Positions 38,140 through 49,434 of a stretch of 64,000 nt of DNA are shown here, one piece after another. Location: assembly GCA_019614645.1 (NCBI GenBank), contig JABWDB010000008.1:186001-250000 (forward strand). Reading direction: 5' to 3'. The notes under the pieces are model-generated. The model worked only from the letters and a program-made list of their open reading frames with translations, was not told where the DNA came from and ran no database searches. The translations under genes were made by a program, and so were the position numbers. Each line of letters opens with the position of its first letter. The first letter of the stretch is position 1. The DNA is from Stratiolaelaps scimitus. Its lineage: Eukaryota; Arthropoda; Arachnida; Mesostigmata; Laelapidae.

Positions 38140-38204
38140 CTTTATTGGTTTATTAAAGGAACTGCACTTTTAAAATGCTTAAGTTCTCTTATATGCCACG
38201 CAGC
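38140..38204 (-). repeat. SINE 3'-region fragment
   Basis: TTTATTGGTTTATTAAAGGA, then ACTGCACTTTTAAAATGCTT and AAGTTCTCTTATATGCCACG. This matches the reverse complement of the 62.1-kb SINE tail with substitutions. Confidence 0.7.
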
Positions 38205-38687
38205 GTTTTCGATTTGATCCAAAATGAGTTATTGTAAACCCGCTTTGTTGACCGAGGAATCTTGACTTTGAAGTATAAGCGAGTATAGACTTATTTGATT
38301 AGCTTATTGTCGATAGTATCGATAGCGTATTTAGAATATTTGTGAAAACCTCTGATGCGAGATGCCGCCCATAACAATAATGATTTTATTTAAGTTATGT
38401 GATGTTTTCTGTTTATAATAGCTGCTGAGCTTCGAGGAGATATTTGTGTACGACGAAAACGAAATAAATACGCCCGATGTCCGAGATGAGATAACCGGCA
38501 TATAGCGTGCGAATAATCTAGACCTTCCTTGTTTCGAGTACATTTTCGTTGCCCTCGGAAGCGAGCTTCTTATACGTCTAATTTCGTAGAGTTGAACCAC
38601 TCCAACATGTAGTACTTCTTAGCCGTTGTAGGTGTTCACAACAAGCACTTAGTGTTTATACACACGGATCATAGACAACAAAAGTGT

Positions 38688-38690
<3 letters not shown>

Positions 38691-38722
<32 letters not shown>
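38691..38722. repeat. (AT)n microsatellite
   Basis: Sixteen uninterrupted AT units. Confidence 0.95.
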
Positions 38723-38725
<3 letters not shown>

Positions 38726-40704
38726 TAGCGAAACGGCTGGGTGTACTTAAAAATAAAGCAAAGCAACAAATATTGTGTTGAGTCAAAATGTTGCGTGTTG
38801 TTCCTTGTTCCATAAAGCTCCTGTGGGGCTGCGTCGGGCAGAATCGGTTCAGTTCGATGTAGCCAGTGCACTGCTGCTATTAGACAGCCTCTAAATATTC
38901 GATTCGGTTATGAGCACCGAGGCGTCATTATATAATGCATAATAGCGCTTTCGAAATCCTTATTTGATTCCACTGATATCATTATCAAGCGTAACGTGTT
39001 TAACCAACTTCGTCAGATGGCAATTAAATTCGGCAGAGACAAATTTTTATCGCGCAGTGACTATTACTAAACGAAATCAGTTAGACATTATACGAAGTCG
39101 TCACTGTCTCATATATCGTACGGTGGTACAGATCATGCGTATACATGATGACTACTGTAGGAAATTACAGAATGAAGCATATATCATATTTGAGAGCTCA
39201 AAAGAGATTAGAGATCAGAGGTTAGTGCCACTCGATGAAATCACTGAAGCGTCAACATGTCCTGAAATCGAATTCGTTCTCGCTGTATAAATAGGGGCGT
39301 ATACTTCTAGCATGTAGAATTTGTATTTCATTGGGTTTGACGTGTCGGGGCATTCAAATCATCGTGAACTCGTGTACACCGAGCGCGGTAACCACACGAG
39401 AAGGTTGAGAATGAATCAACAGGTCAGTCATTAACATCGTTGAACACCCTTCGTTTTGATGGATTGATTACATTAGCCAGAAGATTTCACAACGAAGGAA
39501 CGTCCAGTAACCGGAGTTATTTTCAGTCAAGACGAGTGTGGGCATGTCTACTTCAACTCTCACAAGTGGACAGACTCGAATATATATTTGACGATAGAAA
39601 CGCATCATCTTTTATTTTTTACTTTAATCTAATTATACGCTGTCGCAAATCGACGAGCCGAACTCTGAACATGATGAGAGATTATCAAGATTTCTACAGA
39701 GAACCAGTGCAGAAAGCACGAAGAACGCAGATGACGACCGTCTCAGCAGTCGAATTTCGCCTGTGGCTGGTAAGACATCCCCTTATCTTGGGATTATCTG
39801 GTCTTCGGAAACGAAGCGAAATACCTACTATGAAGTATACCAGGGAGGTCCACGCCGGAACAGATTGGATACGTGATTGGCCTCTTGATTGCCCCGCTCC
39901 TCATAGATGATAGTGAGGCCGACGGCCAAATTCACGACTTGACGATGTCAAGACCTCTCTCTTCCATTTCATCGAGCCAATGAGCTGCGCGAAATAGCGG
40001 GCTGGATTGGCCAGCCCCTGTATTTTCAATCGTTTCGCTGTTGAGTTTGAAAGGAGGTAGCGAACAGCGTTTTACCGCAGAAATTTTAACCCCAAATATT
40101 ATAGTAGTACTGCGCGTTGCGTCGTAGATTTCGACGCAGGTGGCTACGACACGGTATGATTACATATGACGATTTATGGAGCGATCAATCAATGGGATAT
40201 ATTATAGAAATGAGGTTTGTGTGCAGTGAATGCAAAGCAGTGTTCACATGAACGGACACTTTTAACTATCAACTGCCACTGTGTTGCAGAAGATTGATTA
40301 AACAGCAAACGGATGCCTTCGGGCGTATTATTCGTAGATTCAGGAGAAGCTTACCTGAAAACTCTCATTGACTCCTTCATAACTTGTACAGTCATATATC
40401 ATAGTTAGTAAAGTTCACTGAACTCTTTGACTGGTCCTCTAGAGACTTAACAGAGTGTTGATTACGATCTTGAGCCAATAACACTGACTATAGTTCTTGA
40501 TTCTGCAAGTGACGTGGCGGTCGCATACGAGCAGCATGATCTGACACCCTGCTTGTTGGACATTCATGGTAATTCTTTGCGCACCACAGCCCTGCCGACC
40601 CTCTCGAGCCAATGAACTCCAAGGATCATTCTAGCCAAAGGGTACTCCGTTCGAGATGACTTCAAGTTCTTCAATCGCAAGTTAGATTTAATATTTTACC
40701 TCAC

Positions 40705-40766
40705 GGCGCATTGGAATTCATTTTATAAAGGGGCGCATTGGAATTCATTTTATAAAGGGGCGCATT
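40705..40766. repeat. 27-bp tandem duplication
   Basis: Two identical 27-bp units (GGCGCATTGGAATTCATTTT plus ATAAAGG) followed by the first 8 bases of a third copy. Confidence 0.95.
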
Positions 40767-43700
40767 CGACAGTTCGAGGAGAAGCTCGCTAATAATTCGG
40801 CCGATTTGTGTTTCTGGTCAAGACAGTTTTGTTTATAATTAGCAGGCATTTACTGGACATAAATGAGTTAATCTCCAGGTTGTAAAACATCAAAGGAAAC
40901 GCCTGCTCGTTTTTCATCTACTGACGCTAATTTGGGGGACTATCGCTTTGCGACGCTTATCCAGATAACAATTGAAAATGTTATGGAACAATATAGGAGT
41001 TTTTAATATTGATAGACCAACAGAGCTAGCACAAAAGCAATTCTTCGAAGGACAATCTGGTTCCTCTTTGGAAGAAATCCGCTTTTGTGAAAGATATTTA
41101 TCTCATTTTTGGGGAACGCTAGAACTGACAGAGAGATTTCCTCACAAATAAAGCAGGAACAGCTCAATATTAAATAAAGAATTAACAAAAAGCGGTTCGA
41201 ATTAATTTCCTATGGTATGTATCTAGGTCATTATCATCTTCCTGTTGAGTCAATTCTGACAATTAATGTATTAGTACCAGTTTCTACATGTATTTCAACT
41301 GGTTGACTTTTAACAAAACCCTCATTTTGTGAACCCCTCATTCTGAATTATAGGTATTCTTCTATTTCATTACATTTCCGTATTAATTGTGAAATGCTTT
41401 CACCAATTATTACTACTATTGGTGCCTAATAGGCGATCCCGGCCGAATCTCCATACATTCCTCCTCTCCGGCTTGGCTACCCACAGCTCGCGCTGCATGG
41501 ACAACACCACAGGGAATCAATGATATTGGGCTACCCTCCAGGATCATTATCGCCGACTTCGTTCACATTGGCTGGAGTGATAGCGCTACGAAAGTAATAA
41601 CTGATCGATACCTTTGAGAGTGCGAGGAATGAAATCGGCTAGATGAGAAGTCGCATATTTGAACGCAAACGAGTGAAGTACATTAGCCACTGTAGGTAGC
41701 TGATAAAAAAGCAAATGCAATTGGATTTTTATCTCATTGCTGCGTTGGAGACTTTGAACACTGGAAGGTGATCACGCCAAATGATATGAGGTCAGCTGAC
41801 GTGGACCAAGCTGCTGTGTTTTGGGTGGAAGAAAATCACGTACGTCGAAAGAGGCTTAATCGAAACTATGTTTCGCATTGACAATTAACGAAACTGTTCG
41901 TCCCAACGTAACACAAGAAAGGCCCACACAGCGAGAACCACACATAAACAACGATAAGTATATGCGCTCGAGCAACGTGTCAAGCCACCTATGGATTTTC
42001 TGGCATGACTAATTTCTCGAAGTGCTTCGTCTTGAGTTTACGCACTCCTAACAAAGCTCTATGGTTTCCCTCATTTGTCGAGCTTGTGGACAAGAGAAGA
42101 ATTTTGGAACGCACTGTGTTCAGTTCTGCAATATGCGTAGTGGAAGTGGTCTCTTGTTTCACATGCACAGATACCTGGCCAGAAACCAAACTTATACTTA
42201 TCTGCTCTGGTTTTCCGCCGGCGGCTATTGAATATCGGGGCTTTCCTTCAGGTCGATACGTATGCGTTTGCACCTACAAATATGTCGCTTAAGCGACGTA
42301 ATATATACGGCTCCTCCCCCACCTAATTCCTAATTAGTGTATGTTTGAAGTTGTGTGTGCTAAATAAATGAAACTATTGAACAAATAATAGTCTAGACTT
42401 GACTAGATCGTTTACGCCACTGAATCCGGGGAGCTCAAACCGCTGTTTCAAGAGGGTGTGTGATACTATCTCGACGCTGGTGAACTACTTAGGAATAAGC
42501 GGAAAGAATGGAAAATGATTCGATAATTTATTCAATCGATATTGTTATGAATCGTATCGAGTCGTTCGATTCTACGTCGGCTAAATTGTCAATTGTCTTA
42601 AGTTAGCCAATTGCCAGTGATAGCTGGACTTGTTGGCGTACGTGTGTCAATATGCAATGCCAGCCATATGCTTGTCACATCCGATAATCAACCCGTTGTG
42701 TCGGGCCGTCCAGCTGCGAGTTGAATCATGCCGAATCGCTAGCCGCTAGATCGGCCTCGACGTCTCTGTATTTATTAGACAATGTATACGAAATACAGCG
42801 GCCGCTCGGTCATCTCAATGTTAGCTGGTACGTTATCTTGGCTTGACCCATATCCACGTTGCGCCACTGACTAAAAAGCTACATCCCAAAGCGATGAATA
42901 TATATTTCCAACTTCACGTCCGTATGAGGCGTGACATCGCGACCAGCAGCTAAAACAACTGAGACGCCTACACGCTGCTAGAGTCAGTCGACGAACAGCA
43001 TTGACTTGACCGTAACGCGGTGCTAAAAATCCGCAATCGAAACAGATTGTGTTCAGGCGAAAATGGAATTGATCATCCAATATTTGTGGGATAAAAACAA
43101 CAACATAGATGATCTGGTCTAAGAAGTAGCAGTTATGTGGCCCTGTCAGAGCGATTGTACATGAGTCACTCTGTATTAGCTATGACAGACCCTGTACAAT
43201 GTACATGATGATCGTTTCGAGTGTCAAGCAACAACAGCTGACGAGCTAAAAAATAACAATTAAAATGTTCATTATGGTGCAGTAATTCAATCTTAGGGTA
43301 AAGTCTCATCATTTTAAGAGGACGACGCTCTCTATTTCGTTTAAATGTCATCAGTAATCGATCGATCAATTTGTATGTGACTAAAGCCATGAAGATGCTT
43401 CCCGAATCCACTCTACCTCAAGCTCTAGCAACTTGACCTTTTCTACTCGTACGCATATATGGAGACGCTATGGTCGGAAGCGGAAAAAGCGTCGTTTAAC
43501 GTGGTTTTGGAGGTCGGAAAGGGGAAGGCGTCCGGTTCAACAGTTGGGAACTTAACGGAACTTACCTACGGCTAGCATGTATTGCTCGAACGAACCGGGG
43601 CAATTTGAACCGTGCAAAGTGAAGACTTTGTTGCTATACTATAGTAAATAAGGTGCATTGAAGGCAAACACTTGAGATGAACTACTGGTCAACCTGGACA

Positions 43701-45668
43701 ACATCGTTGACATATGCACTAACTAGAAACATTATCAACGGCAACTGGCGGTCAGAAACAGACATGTCAAATAAAAATAGTCAAATTTCTAGCGTGTGTA
43801 TTGTATTGATAGAACTACGGCGGGCCAAGACAGCTTTGCAATACGCTTTGTAAGTTTAGCGGCGGAAATGCGTAGAAACTATTCCCTAAGGTTGTAATTA
43901 AACAGGACAAAAAAGTTGAAGATTTTCAAAAAATATTGCTTGCACCTCTGATTCATGGTGTCTCACTCAAGCGTATGCGACATGTAATAAAAGTTTCTAC
44001 ACAGATCCATCTGTAAAGTTTGATTGGTTCCATCCTTAGAACATAAGATATAGTTCGCTCATTAGGGACACTTAGTATCCGTCCTAAGAGGCGACTCAAA
44101 ACCTAAATTTAACAAACATTTTTCAATACCCATGTAAGCATAGAATTAAGCCTGTGAATCCCTTTCGGAAACGATCAAAGTAAGTCGCGCCAGTCACAAT
44201 CGCCAGATCTATCCTCCAGGATCCTGAAGAGAGACCATCAGAACTTGCCTTTCCTTGTACAGTTATTCCAGCCCAGGTAAGATATAGCATTGAGCCCGGT
44301 GGCCTGGTATGTTCGTATGTGCCTTGCAATCTGGGGAGACACGTAGATGCACTGGTTCGGTCCCCGCCTTTACACATTAGCATTGAAGGGCTCCGTCTTA
44401 TGAAGCAGTGCCGAAACATTCAATGTTGATACCCAGAGGTTGGGTTGGGCCGCCAAAACGGTTCCGCAAAACCAAACACTCAGTGTCGCTGTCAGCGAAA
44501 GATTTGTTCACTTTCGAAACGAATTGGGGCTACTTTTTAATTGATTTCCATCGTGAGCGAATACATAAAGAATATTCTGTACACTTTTTAGATACGTACG
44601 GTATAAAAGACCGAAGCATCGGTCCCACTTCTTACAAAAGTCACTATGAAATTAACGACGAAACACAAACGGTAAGCATTGTTCCTCTTTATTCAATGTT
44701 TAGGCCTATTATTATGGTGACACTATTCATGCAACGATTTTATCAGGGACAACAATAGTGAGGGCCCTATACTGGGCACGCGCCTATGGGTCAAGTGCTG
44801 TGCGAAGCGGAAGGTCCTCCTCACAGTAAGAGGAGCGAATGAAACAGAGAGAAAATAGATATGTTGAATGAGCTCAGTAAAATTCATTAGACAAGGCAAG
44901 CAGGAATTTCACTTGTTTGCACAATTCTCAGAAGACTTTCGCAAGCGAACTACTTTAAGCACAATAGACAATAAAAGCATGTACAACAATTATGTAATTG
45001 TGCAATCATACATACACACACACACACTAACACCAACAGATAGGCACATACGCGCACACGTTCTTGGTGCCAAACAACAAAATATTCATTCGTAGCCCTC
45101 TACCGACCATTGATGAATTTGTAGCTGAAAACGCATTTCGCACCCATAATCGAGTTTCAGTTTGGAGTTGAGGAATCTGTACAGACGAATTAGTCGGAAA
45201 AAACTCAGAAAATACAAAGTTCTCTTCGGCACTGAAGTCGGATAAACAAACCTGATATTGGTATAATCAACGCCACAGTATTTCGGAAGGTTTAAGATCT
45301 AAGCATTTCGCAAACCCAACAGTTGGCAGGTGTTCCGTACATTTCACACACACACATATATATATATATATAGTCATGCGTTGCAAGCCAGTATATAGAG
45401 GAAGAAACTGATGTCAAAGCAACCCCCACACCTATGTCGCGCTAATGTCCCAATTAAATATTGGGCTGTTATTCAAGCGATTCGGAATCATCATTCACAA
45501 TAAACACAATGAAAATATTTATATAGGTATATATATATATATATGTGTATTTGACATAATAAAGTATTTATTAGGTGATTGCTCCCCTCCCCCTGAAGGA
45601 GTGTAATGTACAAGGGATGTCGCGCCAATACTTTTTGGCTAGATTGCTTTGTAAGTAACTATGCTTGC

Positions 45669-48196
45669 TTAACTCTTGCCTGCCGGCCTGTACACGCCGA
45701 CAACAACTGCGTGATCTCGCTCGTACGGCTCAAGGGTGATCTGTTCCTGGGGCTTGAATTTCTCCGACTTGAGCTTGTCCACTTCGCCGGCGAACACCGC
45801 CTCGGGTTCGGCTGTTGAGTCGATGCAGTTCGCCTTGATCGAGATCACAAAGTGTCCACCGTTCTTTAGGAAGTTGTGTGCGTTGATGGCGACAATACGA
45901 GCTTGGTCCGGTTGGGCAACATCGGCGAAGATGCAATCGACCATAGAAACAAGCATCCGATACTTGTGCGGGTGACGAGCGTCCTCAATAATGGGAATAA
46001 CGTTCGTACGCTTCTGAGCCACTCCTGGAATAGCGCGAAGACAACACCAAATGAATACTCTCCAATTAAGATTTGTCGATTTTTGCTCATTGATATGCAA
46101 CTTTCGAGTACGCTTTCATGTCCGACATGTGGGCCAGATAAAAACGAACATAGTTTAATTTTGATCGCAACCTCATGGTCAAAAATTCTAGTGGACCACG
46201 AAGTGACCATCAGTTAAATACAAGCATGAAAATGTTTGTGCTATTGTTGCTAGTTCAGAATAATCCATCATATAATAGAACATTCAACGATTCATGCTAT
46301 ACCGTATGTGAGCATGAACGATTTATCCCTGCTACTCAAAATATTTCTCGGCTAAATGATTACTGTATATAATGACTCTCACACAATTCACATCAGATTG
46401 ACAACGACACCACAAATGGTGTCCACGAAATACGAGGTCCTCTTTCAACCTACCTATTCCTGAAGCCTCCACCTCCGCCGCGACCACCTCGGCCTCCGCC
46501 ACCACGGCCACCTCCACCTCGGCCTCCGCGGCCGCCTCTGAAGCCCCCACCGCCCCCGCGATCACCACCGCCGCCGCGGCCACCTCGGAAACCACCCCTG
46601 AAGCCCCCGCGATCACCACCTCCACCTCGGCCTCCGCGGCCACCTCTGAAGCCTCCACCGCCGCCACGGTCACCACCGCCGCGGCCTCCACGAAAACCGC
46701 CTCCACCTCCACCGAAACCGCCTGAAAATGACGTCAACCATTAACATACGTGATGATGAAAAATAATGACACACGTAGCAGAACTGGTAGAGGGTGACAC
46801 GAGTACCGGGAGAGTGTGGGAGGCGACACTGTCAATGATTAACGTTGTTTTTCTCTAATTAATGTCGGACAACCCAGGGGTTGACTAGTAATGAATTGTC
46901 TTTCATGATATGTTGGCACAAGATCTAGCTCTAAGCTTGATACACCAGATATATCATCAGCCGAATTCACTTATACGCAAGGATCGCATCTTATAAAATC
47001 GCATCTCCGTCGCGCTTAATCGATGAACTTCGTGCTAAGCTCAAGCAGTTGATAAGCCTATTTGCTTCACTGACCGACCTTTTGCACAGTGTCAAATCAT
47101 TATGAAGACGTAACGCTTCGTGTACGGAACTCGCTAAGGCCATCACTGTAGTCTGTTCTCATTAGAATCAGTGTTCCCAAGCCAAATTCGCTCTAAGTAC
47201 GCGGACATTAGGAGTAACACCGATTCATCTAAATAGGCAAAATATATTAGGCGACAACAGTCGTCATAATAAACGTACTTTAGCATGTGCAACCACGTAA
47301 CAGGAATCATGCATTACTAAGTTTCAACAGATTGCGATGTCGATCGATAAGATACTGATATGATGACCCAAATGATCATCATCTAATATTGAACTTACTC
47401 AAAATACAGATAAGTGAGTATTTATTTCATATAACTATGTGTCTTAGTAAATAAAATAATGACGCGATTGAGTACAGAGGTGTGTCACGTCGAGGCCATC
47501 ATGGTCACTCCCGAACGAGGCTATGGTATTGCCTCATAGCCCGGGAGCGGCAAAAACATGTTCAAAGCGTCACACTTCATAATGTCAATCAAAATCAAAG
47601 AAAACCTTTCTATGCTGGCCTGTTGTTTGCTAGCAGCTAACACTGCCGGGCACCGCGAGGTGTCGCTGCGAAGCACTGAAGACCGAAGCCGGCGGAGCCG
47701 AACAACGACCGAGACACGGCCAGCGATATCGAGAAATTGTTAGCACAGGCAGTTTCAAGTGTAATTATAGTCGAATGTTTGATCTGTAGGTTACCTTTCA
47801 TGAGCAAACCACGATCTATCAGCCGAACCAGGGATCATATCAGTGGCGCTAAGTACAACAGCGCCATGAACCAATGAACACTTCCATGCGGCCACATGCT
47901 CAACAGGTGATGAAGGGGAAATTTTTAAAATTATGAACAGACAAATTCAACGAGCTGTCATTATTTGTCGCAGTCCTTCGCAGCACGCTTCGAAACGTTG
48001 CCGTCCAAACATGACAGTGCCACGCTGGGCAAAGCAGCACGAGACAAACGAGCCAAACAAACATGTTGATATACCGTGGCGGCAATCCCGCTGCAAAAAT
48101 AGGCACACAGGCCTCTCATGTTTGGAGGAGGGGAAAATATAACATGGGCTGAATAGGCTTACCTCTACCACCACCACCGCGTCCTGGAAATCCCAT
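45669..48196 (-). CDS. FBL: Fibrillarin, central exons absent from this sequence
   Basis: Three exons are visible. Exon 1 (48196-48163) reads [11 protein letters not shown]. Exon 2 (46721-46454) joins in phase and encodes about 89 residues of Gly/Arg/Phe-rich GAR domain. A C-terminal exon (46024-45669) reads [20 protein letters not shown], then [40 protein letters not shown] and [17 protein letters not shown], nearly identical to fibrillarin. Fibrillarin is the nucleolar box C/D snoRNP 2'-O-methyltransferase for rRNA. The stretch from the post-GAR VVEPHRHEGVF region to the SAM-binding GAASGTTVSH motif, more than 100 residues, is not found in the 429-bp gap between the last two exons. The flanking phases (2, then 1 required) do not join. 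So this is either a deletion, an assembly collapse or a broken copy. A poly(A) signal reads on the minus strand at 45567-45572. Confidence 0.85.
46722..48162 (-). other. Fibrillarin intron 1
   Basis: About 1.4 kb bounded by donor GAG|GTAAGC and acceptor TTTTCAG. I see no other coding exon. A host snoRNA gene would not be surprising here, but I could not identify box C/D pairs with confidence. Confidence 0.5.
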
Positions 48197-49434
48197 GTTT
48201 GCTAACTGTGGGTCGGAGTCTCGATAAGTCAACGACGAACCCGCGTGTCACGAACTGGATCCCCGCAAAGAATCGGATCTTGAATCTTCGCGTCTTCTCA
48301 CAAACCGGCGCGTGTAGACCAGCCGAGCACCGCGCAGCAATAGAACAGCTCACACGTGCTCACAACAAATAAGAACCACTCATGCTTCCGCCCCGGTGGA
48401 GCTGCCGCTTGTGGTGAGGGGCCCGCGAAAATCTGAACGTCGATTTTGTTGGCGGAGTAAGCCGAATCGCCACCATTGTACGTATCGAACGGACGGACGG
48501 ACGGACGGTCTGCACAGTAAATGCGATATGCTGATATTCGATGTATCGACATTTCAATACGATATAAATGTTAATATTTCTTTGCGAATATATTCCGTGA
48601 GCTCTACAAGTTCGGGACTCCAGCGGCTTGAGCATCAAGCCCGCCCGCTTCGTTGGTTCCCTCGCGTCTCAGCCGTTCGACGCCGACTCTCACTCGTGAT
48701 CTATGCTGGAGAGCCGTGAAGCGAAGAGATTGGATGGATCACAACAAACTCGAACATACGGGCCCACTGGTATACGGCCCAGCTTACTGCTGATACCACT
48801 TCTGACGAGGGGCAGGCAGTCAGCCGGTGTTGATTGAACAAAGGCCGCGCACGCCCGCCCGCCCTCCTGTAGACTCTTCAGTGAATGCTGCTGTGTCCCG
48901 GTTAAGAACGGTGCGCGGTGGATCACTCCATTGTGTAGATCATAATGTTGACGACATGATCCGTTCGCGCCGTCGCGCGGAACTTCGATTTGCGTGACTG
49001 GCCATATTCTGATGAGAGGAATTCATTATCGATTCGGTCCGACGTAGTCCGAAACAGTCATGCAGCACACTTGCATCCGATCGCAAAGTCCTAGCAAAGT
49101 ATATAAATCCAGTGTTTCTCGACAATGCATAAATAAATAGCGGTTGAGCACATCGTGTACAGTTAGCACACACCGATATTGATATGCAAGAAGTGGCAAT
49201 GGGCAACGATCAGTACGCTAATCAACGTGCTGTGCGAGACGGTGTTACCTTGTTGATTGTCGAGCATTTCAAGATCTCTTGACAACATGGATTGGACAGG
49301 AAACGCGCGAAGGCTGTGTGCCTCCTGAGCACGGGAGTAGCACAAAAATTCGAAGATGCCCTATACGGGCTTATGTGCTATTCGGCTGTCCCATTAACAA
49401 AGCTGTGTTTCGGTTCTCCGCTCTGCCGGTCGCG
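48197..49434. promoter_or_regulatory. Shared divergent upstream region of fibrillarin and FKRP
   Basis: The two start codons point away from each other, 1.2 kb apart. The stretch contains an (ACGG)n tract at about 48489-48508 and moderately GC-rich sequence. No core promoter motif is certain. Confidence 0.4.
48489..48508. repeat. (ACGG)n tetranucleotide repeat
   Basis: Five tandem units; the same motif recurs at 29168-29187. Confidence 0.9.

Larger units (their letters stand above)
35786..45668. other. Ten-kilobase gene-poor interval
   Basis: Starts with the probable 3' UTR of the EF-hand gene. Contains AT microsatellites (about 37356-37378, 38691-38722, 45355-45372, 45533-45545), a SINE fragment at 38140-38204, and a 27-bp tandem repeat at 40705-40766. 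Open frames with no recognised family lie at 36311-36691 (plus), 37105-37386 (minus), 39440-39910 (plus), 41989-42292 (both strands) and 44408-44758 (plus). None has convincing neighbouring exons. Confidence 0.4.

Noticed and set aside
46332..46712. Ala/Val/Glu-rich minus frame over the GAR region
   Set aside because: It is the shadow of the fibrillarin Gly/Arg exon in another frame.
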